The notes below the pieces were generated by a model. It worked only from the letters and a program-made list of their open reading frames with translations. It had not been told where the DNA came from and made no database searches. A DNA stretch of 53,406 nucleotides, taken from positions 1 through 53,406 of the forward strand of contig JANQQW010000356.1 of NCBI GenBank assembly GCA_028284885.1, given 5' to 3'. Numbering within the stretch: the stretch's first letter is position 1; the number at the start of each line of letters is the position of its first letter. Below, piece by piece: positions 8,009-15,996 of this stretch. The DNA comes from Planctomycetaceae bacterium. GTDB lineage: Bacteria; Planctomycetota; Planctomycetia; Planctomycetales; Planctomycetaceae. Position numbers and translations under genes: made by a program.

Positions 8009-9631
8009 TCAGGTCGTCCCCGACAGGGCGACGTGCCGGCCTTCGTCCGCGTTCGGCTCCGGAAAGTCGCTGCGGTAGTGGACGCCGCGGCTCTCGCGAC
8101 GTTCGGTCGCCCCGGTGATCATCAGCCGGGCGACCAGCAGCATGTTCTGCAGTTCCCACCCGGGTGGACGGTCGAACTCGCGGCGGCCGACGTAGCGGTC
8201 CCAGAAGTCGACCTGGGCGAGGGCGGCGGCGAGGCCGTCGGCGTCCCGGCGGATGCCGACGTTCCGGCCCATGAGCGCGGCGAGCGAGTTGCGGACGTCG
8301 GCGAGGTTCAACGCCTCGTCCGGCGAGACCGGTTCGGGCCACTCGGCCTTCAGCGGTCGCGCCGCGAACTGGTCCGGCATGCCGGCCGCCGCGTCGGACG
8401 CGTTCCTGCCGGCCCGCAGCCCGAACACGAGTCCTTCGACGAGGCTGTTCGACGCGAGCCGGTTCGCCCCGTGCAGCCCGCTGGAGGTGACCTCGCCCGC
8501 TCCCCACAGGCCGGGCAGGGTGGTCGCGGCGTTCTCGCCGACCGTGACGCCGCCGATCATGTAGTGGGCTCCCGGGCGGACCGGCACGCGGTCGCGGGTG
8601 ATGTCGATCCCGAAGCCGGCGCAGACCTCGCCGATGTTGGGGAACCGCTCGCGGACCAGTTCCGGGGCGAGGTGCGACAGGTCGAGGTAGACGCAGGGGT
8701 GGTTCGTCTTCGCCATCTGGTCGGTGATGGCGAGGCTGACGACGTCCCGCGGGGCGAGTTCGCCGAGCTCGTGGTGGTCCGGCATGAAGCGGTGGCCGCT
8801 CGCGTCGACGAGGTGGGCCCCCTCGCCGCGGACCGCCTCGGAGATGAGGTGCCGCGAGCCGCCGGCGATGTAGAGCACGGTCGGGTGGAACTGCATCAGT
8901 TCCATGTCCCGCACCTCGGCCCCGGCCCGGAAGGCGGCGGCGTGGCCGTCGCCGGTGGCGATCGACGGGTTGGTCGTCTCGCGGTAGAGCGCGCCGGCCC
9001 CCCCAGTGCAGAGGACCGTCTGCTTGGCCCACACGAACGTCTTGCCGTGCTGCGGATTCCAGACGAGCGCCCCGCAGCAATTCCCCTCGTGGGTCAGCAG
9101 GTCGATCGTGAAGGTCTCTTCCCAAAGCTGCAGGTTCGCCGACTCCCGCATCCGCACGATGAGGGCCCGCATGACCTCCCGGCCGGTGGCGTCCCCGAGG
9201 GCGTGCACGATGCGGCGATGGCTGTGCCCTCCCTCCTTGGTGAGGGCGAGCTCGCCGTCCTCGTGGTCGAAGTGGGCGCCGTAGGCGATCAGCTCGCGAA
9301 TCCGCTCCGGGGCCTCCTCGACGACCATCCGGACCACGTCCTCGTCACAGAGGCCGCGTCCGGCGGTCAACGTGTCGGCCATGTGGTCGGCGAACTCGTC
9401 GAGCGGGTCGAGCACGCCGGCGATGCCCCCCTGGGCCCACGCGCTGCTCGAGAGTTGCACTCGGTCCTTCGTGACCACCACGACCTCCTGGTCCGGCTCC
9501 ACGGCGAGCGCGGCCCGCGTCCCGGCGATGCCCCCGCCGATGACGAGCACGTCGGCGAACAGGTGCGGGATGCGCTTCGGGTCGAAGCGGACGAGGTAGC
9601 GACGACCGAGCGGAACGGAGAGACGAGTCAA
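8009..9631 (-). CDS. nadB: L-aspartate oxidase
   Basis: NadB oxidises L-aspartate to iminoaspartate, the first step of de novo NAD synthesis. It has 540 residues. The FAD-binding 'DVLVIGGGIAGTRAAL' is near residue 28. Further family blocks are 'SSSAWAQGGIAGVL', the catalytic-loop region 'GHRFMPDHHELGELAPRDVV' and 'RPGAHYMIGGVTV'. 'GLHGANRLASNSLVEGLVFG' completes the flavin site. The start is TTG at 9631, preceded by GAAGG about ten bases upstream; it places the protein just ahead of a conserved 'RRYLVRFDPKR' segment. nadA and nadC are not in the window. Confidence 0.94.
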   Translation of the reverse strand: MTRLSVPLGRRYLVRFDPKRIPHLFADVLVIGGGIAGTRAALAVEPDQEVVVVTKDRVQLSSSAWAQGGIAGVLDPLDEFADHMADTLTAGRGLCDEDVVRMVVEEAPERIRELIAYGAHFDHEDGELALTKEGGHSHRRIVHALGDATGREVMRALIVRMRESANLQLWEETFTIDLLTHEGNCCGALVWNPQHGKTFVWAKQTVLCTGGAGALYRETTNPSIATGDGHAAAFRAGAEVRDMELMQFHPTVLYIAGGSRHLISEAVRGEGAHLVDASGHRFMPDHHELGELAPRDVVSLAITDQMAKTNHPCVYLDLSHLAPELVRERFPNIGEVCAGFGIDITRDRVPVRPGAHYMIGGVTVGENAATTLPGLWGAGEVTSSGLHGANRLASNSLVEGLVFGLRAGRNASDAAAGMPDQFAARPLKAEWPEPVSPDEALNLADVRNSLAALMGRNVGIRRDADGLAAALAQVDFWDRYVGRREFDRPPGWELQNMLLVARLMITGATERRESRGVHYRSDFPEPNADEGRHVALSGTT

Positions 9632-9658
9632 CGCGGCAGCCTTCGACGGTGTTCTGGT

Positions 9659-9692
9659 TGAACCACGGAGACACAGAGGTCACAGATGATGG
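9659..9692 (+). repeat. left inverted repeat of family D
   Basis: A 34-base unit of the 'accacggagacacagagg' type that matches the reverse complement of 10062-10095 at 26 of 34 positions. It lies between the nadB start and the stop of the small gene at 9713. Confidence 0.65.
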
Positions 9693-9712
9693 CCCCTGAC
9701 GTCACGACTACA

Positions 9713-10060
9713 CTATCGCGTCAGTGTGTAGACGCCGGGTTGTGATCTCTCTGCAACACCGAGCAGGACGAACAGGCCCCCGATGGTTGTGAAGTGGCAA
9801 GTCTGCCGTGCCGCAACGGGAAATGCGTCGTTGAACCACGGGCGCGTCAGTTCACCTGACGCATGCAGTTGAGCGAACGCGCTGTCGAGCTGCGACTCGG
9901 TCACTGACTTCACGCTCGTTCCGTTAATCTTGTATCGCACTGAGCGTTCTCCGGAACGAGTCGCCCCCACTCCCTCGAACGTTGTGTTGCCTCGCGGCTT
10001 CGGAATTTTCTTCCCGACCGCGATCTCGTCGACAATTCGGTCGATCACGGCGTTCGCCAT
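9713..10060 (-). CDS. Conserved hypothetical protein in an inverted-repeat cassette
   Basis: The protein has 115 residues from the ATG at 10060; a GGAG inside the right-hand repeat sits six bases upstream and is its ribosome binding site. A GTG at 10096 would read through the repeat and is less likely. The sequence has 'RPWFNDAFP' and 'CHFTTIGGLFVLLGVAE', reminiscent of a short family of unknown function found scattered in bacteria. Codon use is less GC-rich than in nadB. The gene is bracketed by an inverted pair of repeats, suggesting acquisition as a unit. No function can be assigned. Confidence 0.65.
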   Translation of the reverse strand: MANAVIDRIVDEIAVGKKIPKPRGNTTFEGVGATRSGERSVRYKINGTSVKSVTESQLDSAFAQLHASGELTRPWFNDAFPVAARQTCHFTTIGGLFVLLGVAERSQPGVYTLTR

Positions 10061-10061
10061 C

Positions 10062-10095
10062 CCTTTCTCCGTGCTCTCTGTGTCTCTGCGGTTCA
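10062..10095 (-). repeat. right inverted repeat of family D
   Basis: Inverted partner of 9659-9692. Read on the minus strand, its first three bases (TGA, 10095-10093) are the stop codon of the thioredoxin-like gene, and its far end contains the GGAG that serves the 115-residue gene. Confidence 0.65.
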
Positions 10096-10683
10096 CTCAA
10101 CCGCTTCGGTCGTCGGACCCTCGGCGAACTCCAGCACGCGTTTGAGCACGGGCCGCAGGTGCTCGACGTCGAGTTCGTCGGCCCGCAGGGCCATGCGGTG
10201 TTCGCAGCGGCGGTTGCGGTAGCAGACGACGGTGACCGCGGCTTCGGAGTGCACGTTCTGTTGGCCGGCCGAGGCGACCTCCTCCGGGGCGACGACGAGC
10301 GGCATCTTCACGCGGCCCTCGAAGGCGAACGTCTGCACGCGGGAGACGTCCCGCTGCGACGGGACGGCACTCAGGTAGACGCCGAAACTGCGAAGTCCGT
10401 CGCCCCGGTGCCGGTCGACGAGAATGTCGACGTTCCGGAGCAGCCGTTGCACCGGGGCCGAGGTGTCCCGGACGAAGACCATCACGACCGGCCGGGTTCC
10501 GTTGCGGCAGACGTAGCAGACCGACTTGTTCATCAGCGGGCCGGTGACGACCCGCGTGTAGAACTCGGGGATCGGGTCGCCGACGCCCCGGCCCGACTCG
10601 AGATCCGCGGCGACGGCCGACCCACCGAACGCGAGGACCGCGAGTGCGGTGAGCGTCGGCGGCAGGGCTCGGCGGGCGGACAA
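10093..10683 (-). CDS. Secreted thioredoxin-like (CxxC) protein
   Basis: The protein has 196 residues from the TTG at 10683, chosen because AGAGGA lies 7 bases upstream and a clean signal peptide ending 'GGSAVA|AD' follows. A GTG at 10755, overlapping the stop of the cytochrome gene as GTGA, is the alternative. After the leader comes 'VGDPIPEFYTRVVTGPL' and then 'SVCYVCRNGTRPVVMVFV', which reads as the start of a thioredoxin-like fold with a CxxC pair before the first core strand. Similar planctomycete proteins exist, with function unknown to me. A second Cys pair lies near the C-terminus ('VVCYRNRRCEH'). It lies directly downstream of a cytochrome c gene. Confidence 0.65.
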   Translation of the reverse strand: MSARRALPPTLTALAVLAFGGSAVAADLESGRGVGDPIPEFYTRVVTGPLMNKSVCYVCRNGTRPVVMVFVRDTSAPVQRLLRNVDILVDRHRGDGLRSFGVYLSAVPSQRDVSRVQTFAFEGRVKMPLVVAPEEVASAGQQNVHSEAAVTVVCYRNRRCEHRMALRADELDVEHLRPVLKRVLEFAEGPTTEAVE

Positions 10684-10751
10684 GTCGGCGTCCTCTGATC
10701 GGTTCGCGAGAACCGCAGTGTCGCCCGGCGTGGTCGCGTCCGCAATCCCGA

Positions 10752-11258
10752 TCACGGGGCGAGCTGGTGCTCGCCGCCGGCGAACTTGTCGTGGCAGGCG
10801 TTGCAGCGGCCCAGCATCGCCTCCCAGTGGACCCGCGTAGACTCGTAGTCGCGCTTCTTCGCGGCCCGGTACAGCTTGCCGCCGTGCTCGCGGACGTCGG
10901 CGGAGATCCCGGTCCACGCGGCGTCCATCTCCTTGGTCCACTTGTCCGCCTCGGGGCGGCGGTGCATCAGCAGGTTGCCCGCCTCGGCGAGCACGAGCGC
11001 GTCCCCCTTCACCGCCTTCCAGGCCTTGTTGTCGGCCGGCTTCTCGGCGAGCACCACCTTCAGCCGCTTGTAGCCCGGCTCGAAGACGTACTCCATGAAC
11101 TCGTGCATGTCGGGCTCGACCGCCTCCTCGGCCGGGGCCTTCGACTCCGGAGCGGTCTCGGCCACGGCGGCGGTCGCATCGAGACGGACGGCGGCCACGG
11201 CGGCCACGAACAACACGACGAACAGCGTGCCCAACAGAACGGTGCGGTCGATCTTCAC
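10752..11258 (-). CDS. Cytochrome c, class II-like (cytochrome c'/c556 type)
   Basis: The protein has 168 residues. An N-terminal hydrophobic segment (7-24) acts as signal peptide or membrane anchor. The rest is mainly helical, and the single heme motif 'CNACH' (152-156) lies near the C-terminus, as in class II four-helix-bundle cytochromes. No obvious methionine ligand position can be assigned by eye. It probably works in the periplasm as an electron carrier or sensor. It is immediately upstream of, and probably cotranscribed with, the CxxC protein gene. Confidence 0.8.
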   Translation of the reverse strand: MKIDRTVLLGTLFVVLFVAAVAAVRLDATAAVAETAPESKAPAEEAVEPDMHEFMEYVFEPGYKRLKVVLAEKPADNKAWKAVKGDALVLAEAGNLLMHRRPEADKWTKEMDAAWTGISADVREHGGKLYRAAKKRDYESTRVHWEAMLGRCNACHDKFAGGEHQLAP

Positions 11259-11391
11259 GGAGAACCTCGGGGAGCTTCGCGCAGGGGTGAGAACTCAGGC
11301 AGGTCCCATCACAGTACCCCGATCCGTCGCCGAGGGAAATCGACAGAACCGGTTTCACCGGAAATTCCGTCCCGACCCCGGGGGATCCCCG

Positions 11392-12177
11392 CTACCGGGC
11401 CATCAGCACGCCGACGACCACGTCGTACATCGCGTGGCAGCCGACGGCGACGCCGAACCCCCGCGTGACGAACAACGTCGCGAAGTACGCCCCGGCGAGC
11501 GTCCGGAACGCGAACGTCGAGAGGGCGAACGCCTCCGCGCCGCTGACGTAGTGGGCGATGGAGAACCCGGTGCTCGTCGCGAACACGGCGAGCGCGACCG
11601 ACCACTTCTGCGAGACGCCGCCCTGCCGGAACAGCAGGTAGCAGGCGGGCAGCAGCAGCAGCCGGAACACGAGTTCCTCGTAGATGCCGGCCCCCACGTA
11701 GACCACGCTCCGCGACGCGGCCTGGTGCAGGGAGAGCGGCGTGTCGACGTCGAGCGACGTGAGCAGACCCGACTGCAGCGTCGCGATCACCACCAGCAGG
11801 AAGGCGAAGACGACGCTCTCCGCGAACATGCCGACCAACGTCGGCGCGCGAAGCGTCCACCGCTCCTTCGACTTCGCCTGCCAGACCAGCAGCACTCCCA
11901 GCACGGCGATCGGTGGCAGCCAGACCCGGGCCGCCCCCGCGTTCGCCAGCCGGTCGCGAATCCAGGCGTCGACGCCGTTCCGCACCGGCACCGCCGCGGG
12001 ATCGGAGCAGAGCCAGACGCCCACCTCGTACAGCAGCACGAGGGGCAGCAGGAACACGAACGACGCGAAGGGCCGTCGGGCCGCCTCCCAGTACTCCTCC
12101 GGCTCGGCGACGGTCGCAGGGGACTCGTCGCTCGGCGGAGGACCGGCCGGTTCGACTTGCCAGACGCTCTCGTTCAC
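11392..12177 (-). CDS. CPBP-family intramembrane glutamic endopeptidase
   Basis: The protein has 261 residues from the GTG at 12177, with a GGGGGAG ribosome site just upstream. Eight or so hydrophobic helices follow a 40-residue polar N-terminus. 'EELVFRLLLLP' is the EExxxR motif. 'FSIAHY' supplies the FxxxH element, and 'GCHAMYDVVVG' the final His-containing helix. These are the motifs of the Abi/CAAX-like protease family (CPBP). Bacterial members act in protein maturation or bacteriocin immunity; the substrate here is unknown. It is divergent from cysE. Confidence 0.88.
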   Translation of the reverse strand: MNESVWQVEPAGPPPSDESPATVAEPEEYWEAARRPFASFVFLLPLVLLYEVGVWLCSDPAAVPVRNGVDAWIRDRLANAGAARVWLPPIAVLGVLLVWQAKSKERWTLRAPTLVGMFAESVVFAFLLVVIATLQSGLLTSLDVDTPLSLHQAASRSVVYVGAGIYEELVFRLLLLPACYLLFRQGGVSQKWSVALAVFATSTGFSIAHYVSGAEAFALSTFAFRTLAGAYFATLFVTRGFGVAVGCHAMYDVVVGVLMAR

Positions 12178-12334
12178 GTCTCCCCCGGCTGCCAGACGGT
12201 CAGGAACTCGACTCTCTCGGCATCGGCGGCGGTGAGCGAGTCGGTCGAACGCGACCGCTCCGGCTTCTGCGGATCGCCTCAATTCGAGGGGTTGCCGGGC
12301 CGAAGAGAGTGGTGGTGACGGCCGATCCGGCTCG

Positions 12335-12362
12335 TTGACCGGCCCTCGGGGCGTCGTAGAAT
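12335..12362 (+). promoter_or_regulatory. candidate sigma-70-type promoter of cysE
   Basis: TTGACC at 12335-12340, a 16-base spacer, and TAGAAT at 12357-12362. Both boxes differ from consensus by one or two bases. The predicted transcript would have a leader of about 85 bases before the cysE ATG. Confidence 0.55.
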
Positions 12363-12453
12363 CGGCAGAACCGGTCGATTTTCCCGCGAACGACCTCCCG
12401 ACCGGACCGGTCGGACGAACGGCCGACGAGTCCCGCGCGCGACGAGACCCAAC

Positions 12454-13389
12454 ATGGCGACCGACTTCCGCCGCAAGGAACAGCTCCCCGACCTGACCGA
12501 CCGTCTCGTCGAGACCTACCAGGATCTGCCCACGATCCACCACCTCGGCCACTGCCCGCTCCCCAGCGTGGAGGCCGTCATCGAGATCGTGGACGACCTG
12601 AAGGAGCTCGTCTTCCCCGGCTACCGCCGCCGGCAAAACCTGCACATGGGCAACGTCGTCTACCACGTGGGCGACCTCGTCGACGGGCTGCACGACAAGC
12701 TCACCGAGCAGATCGGCCGTGCCCTCCGCCACCGCTACCAGCTGCAGAACGGCATCCACTGCGTCGACGAGTCGAAGCAGGACTTCGAGAAGCTCGGGCA
12801 GGAGAAGGCGATCGACTTCCTCGAGTCGCTCCCCGAGATCCGCCGGCTGCTGGCGACCGACGTGCAGGCCGCCTACGACGGCGACCCGGCCGCCAAGAGC
12901 CTCGACGAGATCATCTTCTGCTACCCCGGCATCGAGGCGATCACCGTCCACAGGCTCGCCCACCGCCTGTACCAGATGGACGTGCCGCTCATCCCCAGGA
13001 TCCTCGGCGAGTACTCGCACGCCCGCACGGGCATCGACATCCACCCCGGCGCGAACGTCGGCCCGTCGTTCTTCATCGACCACGGCACGGGCGTCGTCAT
13101 CGGCGAGACGTGCGACATCGAGGAAGGCGTGAAGATCTACCAGGGCGTCACGCTCGGGGCCCTCAGCTTCCCCCGCGACGACGAGGGCAACCTCGTCCGC
13201 GACGAGAAGCGGCACCCGACCATCGAGGCGGGCGTCGTCATCTACGCGAACGCCACCATCCTCGGCGGCACCACCGTCGTCGGCCGGAACTCGATCATCG
13301 GCGCCAGCGTCTCGCTGAAGAAGAGCGTCGAGCCGAACACCGTCGTCACCATCGAGAACCCGACCCTCCGGTTCCGCGAGGCCTCCTGA
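12454..13389 (+). CDS. cysE: Serine O-acetyltransferase (EpsC/SAT type)
   Basis: CysE acetylates L-serine with acetyl-CoA, the first step of cysteine synthesis. It has 311 residues: a helical N-terminal SAT domain to about residue 180, then left-handed beta-helix hexapeptide repeats. Signature stretches are '[18 protein letters not shown]', '[17 protein letters not shown]' and '[16 protein letters not shown]', with the active-site His in 'FFIDHGTG' and the preceding Asp. The C-terminal '[11 protein letters not shown]' replaces the usual CysK-binding Ile tail, so complex formation with CysK is uncertain. Confidence 0.93.
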   Translation: MATDFRRKEQLPDLTDRLVETYQDLPTIHHLGHCPLPSVEAVIEIVDDLKELVFPGYRRRQNLHMGNVVYHVGDLVDGLHDKLTEQIGRALRHRYQLQNGIHCVDESKQDFEKLGQEKAIDFLESLPEIRRLLATDVQAAYDGDPAAKSLDEIIFCYPGIEAITVHRLAHRLYQMDVPLIPRILGEYSHARTGIDIHPGANVGPSFFIDHGTGVVIGETCDIEEGVKIYQGVTLGALSFPRDDEGNLVRDEKRHPTIEAGVVIYANATILGGTTVVGRNSIIGASVSLKKSVEPNTVVTIENPTLRFREAS

Positions 13390-13404
13390 GTGGACGGACT
13401 CTTG

Positions 13405-13430
13405 CTCCCTGCGTTGGTTGCAGCAGGGAG
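13405..13430 (+). promoter_or_regulatory. hairpin enclosing the ribosome binding site of the next gene
   Basis: A perfect 8-bp stem, ctccctgc (13405-13412) against gcagggag (13423-13430), with a 10-base loop. The 3' arm plus the next base forms AGGGAGG, the Shine-Dalgarno sequence of the gene starting at 13436. If it folds in the mRNA, it would hide the site. Confidence 0.5.
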
Positions 13431-13435
13431 GTCCA

Positions 13436-13888
13436 ATGAGAGTCGTTGCCGTCGTCGCCCTCGTTCAGTTCTGCGTGCTCGTACTCGGTTGGTGCGGCCT
13501 CGCCGTCGTCTTGCGCGTCCACGGGTATCCGGAAGTCTCACCGCTCGATCCGGCGTGGCGACCCAGTGCTGTCTGGTTGCGTGAGTGTGGTCTCTGGATG
13601 CTGTTCGTGGTGCCTGTCTGGGTGTCACTCGCTGCCTGGTGCCACGACCTCGAGTGGAACAACCTGCGCAAGGCGACAACTGCCGTCGTCGGAGTGGCGA
13701 TCCTGATCCTCGCACTCCTGGCCTTCATGTCGGCAGCGGTGAGTCCCCGACTTCCGCGTGGCCTCCAGCTCTCGCCGCACACGCCGCCCGAGCCTCGTCA
13801 CGCGCGGCGGTCGAACCACCACTTGGTCCACAGGCAGGCCCAGCCGAGCAGGACGAACGTGCCGGCGGCGCCGATCATGGCCGGGTAA
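13436..13888 (+). CDS. Small hypothetical membrane protein
   Basis: The protein has 150 residues from the ATG at 13436, which has AGGGAGG five bases upstream. Three hydrophobic segments are visible: about residues 3-25, 50-67 and 82-102. The last 45 residues are proline- and arginine-rich and look like out-of-frame reading of the opposite-strand gene at 13798-14016, so the original stop may have been lost and the tail may be non-functional. No family is recognised. It lies just downstream of cysE, but a hairpin and its own ribosome site separate the two. Confidence 0.6.
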   Translation: MRVVAVVALVQFCVLVLGWCGLAVVLRVHGYPEVSPLDPAWRPSAVWLRECGLWMLFVVPVWVSLAAWCHDLEWNNLRKATTAVVGVAILILALLAFMSAAVSPRLPRGLQLSPHTPPEPRHARRSNHHLVHRQAQPSRTNVPAAPIMAG

Positions 13889-14016
13889 CGGTCTCCGAAG
13901 TCGGCCCGCTCGGCCGCCGCGGCCCGCGTCCACGCGCCGAGGAGCGACGCTCCCGCAAGCACGCCGACGACCACCAGCCACGCACCGCAGGCCAGAAACG
14001 TCGTCCGCGTCCGCAT
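13798..14016 (-). CDS. Small hypothetical membrane protein
   Basis: The protein has 72 residues from the ATG at 14016; an in-frame start at 14091 would run into the transporter gene. It has two hydrophobic helices (about 6-27 and 43-63) and ends 'WTKWWFDRRA'. It starts 34 bases after the stop of the Nramp-like gene on the same strand, so it may be cotranscribed with it. It overlaps the tail of the convergent gene ending at 13888 by 91 bases. No family is recognised. Confidence 0.55.
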   Translation of the reverse strand: MRTRTTFLACGAWLVVVGVLAGASLLGAWTRAAAAERADFGDRYPAMIGAAGTFVLLGWACLWTKWWFDRRA

Positions 14017-14050
14017 CACGCGACTCCCGACTCCGGCCCGCCGCTCGAAC

Positions 14051-15871
14051 TCAAGACTCCTCGGAGGCCGCCGCACCCGCGTTCCCACCACCCCGCACGA
14101 AGTGCACGACGACGGCGAGGAGCAGGAAGCCGCCCAGCGCCCCGAAGCCGACCATGCGGTGGGCGCTGCTGTTGACGCTCCACAGGCAGCAGAAGGTCGC
14201 GAACGCCGTCGCCAGCCCCATCAGCACGTTCCACACGACCAGCTTCGCGCCGCTGGGCCGGTCGTCGCCGACGAGGCTCTTCGAGTTCAGCATCAGGAAG
14301 AACGTCGTGTAGGCGATCGGCAGCAGCACCATGCCGAACATCGAGGTCGGCACCGCGAGGTACGCCTTCGCGTCCCCGGTCCACAGGTTGGCCGACCCGT
14401 ACGCCCCGGCGATCGAGGCGATGAAGCAGCCGACGAGGTGCAGCACCTTGTTGCCCGGCTGGTTGCAGATCTCGGTCAGCACGAATCCGTTGATGAGCAT
14501 CAGGATGATGATCGTGGAGACCGCCATGCCGAGCACGCCGATGCCGAAGATCTTCTGGGCCGTCGACGCACCGGAGAGTCGCGACAGCGAGGCGGCGAAG
14601 TCGGCCGTGTCCCGCTTCACGATCATTGCCGCAATCCGCTTGTCCCCCTGCGGCAGGTCGTCCCGTCGCTCGGCGGTGAGCTCGTCGACCGGTCCTGGCC
14701 CCAGGTCGGGATTCGACTTCTTCTCCGCGTCGTGGGCCGCCTGTTCCTGCTTCAGCTTCGCCAGCGCCTCGGCTCCCTCGGTCCGGCCGTACTCCTCGAG
14801 CACACGGCTCGCGAGAATCTTGTTGTATCCCGCGACGAGGCCGCCGCGAGCCTCGCCGCTCTCGAGCTTCTCGACGAGACCGGGGGCCTCCTGGGCGTGG
14901 AACGACGACGCCGAGGCGATCACCACGCAGCTGGTCGCCAGCAGGTACGGGATGAACAGGCCCGTCGAGAGGTCGAAGATCGCGAGGCCACGGAAGTCGC
15001 GGTCCCAGCCCTTCCGCAGCATGGAGTAGGGCAGCAGGAACGTCATGTTGATGCCGACCGCGGTCGCGGCCGAGGCGATCATCGCGTTCCGCTGCTCGTT
15101 CTGGATCATGGTCTCCCAGAAGTCGCGGTAGTCCAGCGTGGAGCCGAGCACCGCGTCGAACTTCGGCGAGACGCGCCACAGGGCGGAGAAGTCCGGCACG
15201 AAGCCGGCGAAGATCTCGCCCCACGGCAGCGGGTTCTCGGTGTCGAAGCTCATTCGCACGACCACCGCGAAGAAGCTGATCACGACGATCCCGACCATCC
15301 CCTTGAGGATCCAGTCGAAGATCTTCACGGCGATGCCGCCCGCGTCGTAGCAGAGGATGACGATGCCCGTGACGACGAACAGGATGCCGATGGCGACGTA
15401 CTGGCTCGTCTCGCCCCCCAGCACGCCGGGCATCAGGTTCTGCCGCAGGGCCGCGGTGCCCAGGCCGTACTGCGGCATGCACCAGACGACGTTCGCCATC
15501 AGCGTGGCGATGGCCCAACCCCAGCCGAGGACCGGGTTGACGTGCTTGTTGATGGCGTCGAACGGCCGTTCGCCCGTGGAGAGCGTGACGTAGCCGATCG
15601 CCGAGAGCATGATCACGCCCATGATCATGGCGAGCGGCTGCCAGAACATGGCCCCGAAGCCGGCGAGCACGCCGAGGTACAGGCTGCCGGCCAGCGACCC
15701 GCCGCCGAGCGTGATGGCCGACTGCAGCCAGCCCGGCCCGGACAGCCGCGTGAAGGCCCACAGCTTGCCGCCGATCCCCTCGGCGTTCTTGATGAGGGCC
15801 CGGTTCGCCTCGACTTGGTCGTTCGGGACGTTCGCGGCCTCGGACTCGGTCAGCTTCGTCTCGTCGCTCAT
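14051..15871 (-). CDS. Nramp-superfamily divalent metal transporter-like protein (non-canonical)
   Basis: The protein has 606 residues with about eleven hydrophobic helices. The opening 'LSGPGWLQSAITLGGGSLAG' aligns with the first Nramp helix ('GPGxxxxxxxxDPGN'), but the DPGN metal motif is replaced by a glycine-rich stretch. The sixth-helix 'MPH' is not seen either; the corresponding region reads 'GINMTFLLPYSML'. A hydrophilic insert of about 130 residues, charged and partly helical, follows the 'SASSFHAQEAPG' segment. Planctomycete homologues are usually annotated as Nramp transporters, but loss of the motifs makes Mn/Fe transport doubtful. Alternatives are Mg-type NRMT proteins or another substrate. 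Confidence 0.75.
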   Translation of the reverse strand: MSDETKLTESEAANVPNDQVEANRALIKNAEGIGGKLWAFTRLSGPGWLQSAITLGGGSLAGSLYLGVLAGFGAMFWQPLAMIMGVIMLSAIGYVTLSTGERPFDAINKHVNPVLGWGWAIATLMANVVWCMPQYGLGTAALRQNLMPGVLGGETSQYVAIGILFVVTGIVILCYDAGGIAVKIFDWILKGMVGIVVISFFAVVVRMSFDTENPLPWGEIFAGFVPDFSALWRVSPKFDAVLGSTLDYRDFWETMIQNEQRNAMIASAATAVGINMTFLLPYSMLRKGWDRDFRGLAIFDLSTGLFIPYLLATSCVVIASASSFHAQEAPGLVEKLESGEARGGLVAGYNKILASRVLEEYGRTEGAEALAKLKQEQAAHDAEKKSNPDLGPGPVDELTAERRDDLPQGDKRIAAMIVKRDTADFAASLSRLSGASTAQKIFGIGVLGMAVSTIIILMLINGFVLTEICNQPGNKVLHLVGCFIASIAGAYGSANLWTGDAKAYLAVPTSMFGMVLLPIAYTTFFLMLNSKSLVGDDRPSGAKLVVWNVLMGLATAFATFCCLWSVNSSAHRMVGFGALGGFLLLAVVVHFVRGGGNAGAAASEES

Positions 15872-15996
15872 GGGTGGGTCGATCTCGTCGCCGGCGCGGA
15901 CGGTGTGGAAACACGGGGGTGTCGGTAGGATGGTCCAAGCTACCGGCGGGGCGAGGGAGAGACAACCAGCCCACGCCGGGGGGGGGAGAGCCTTCG

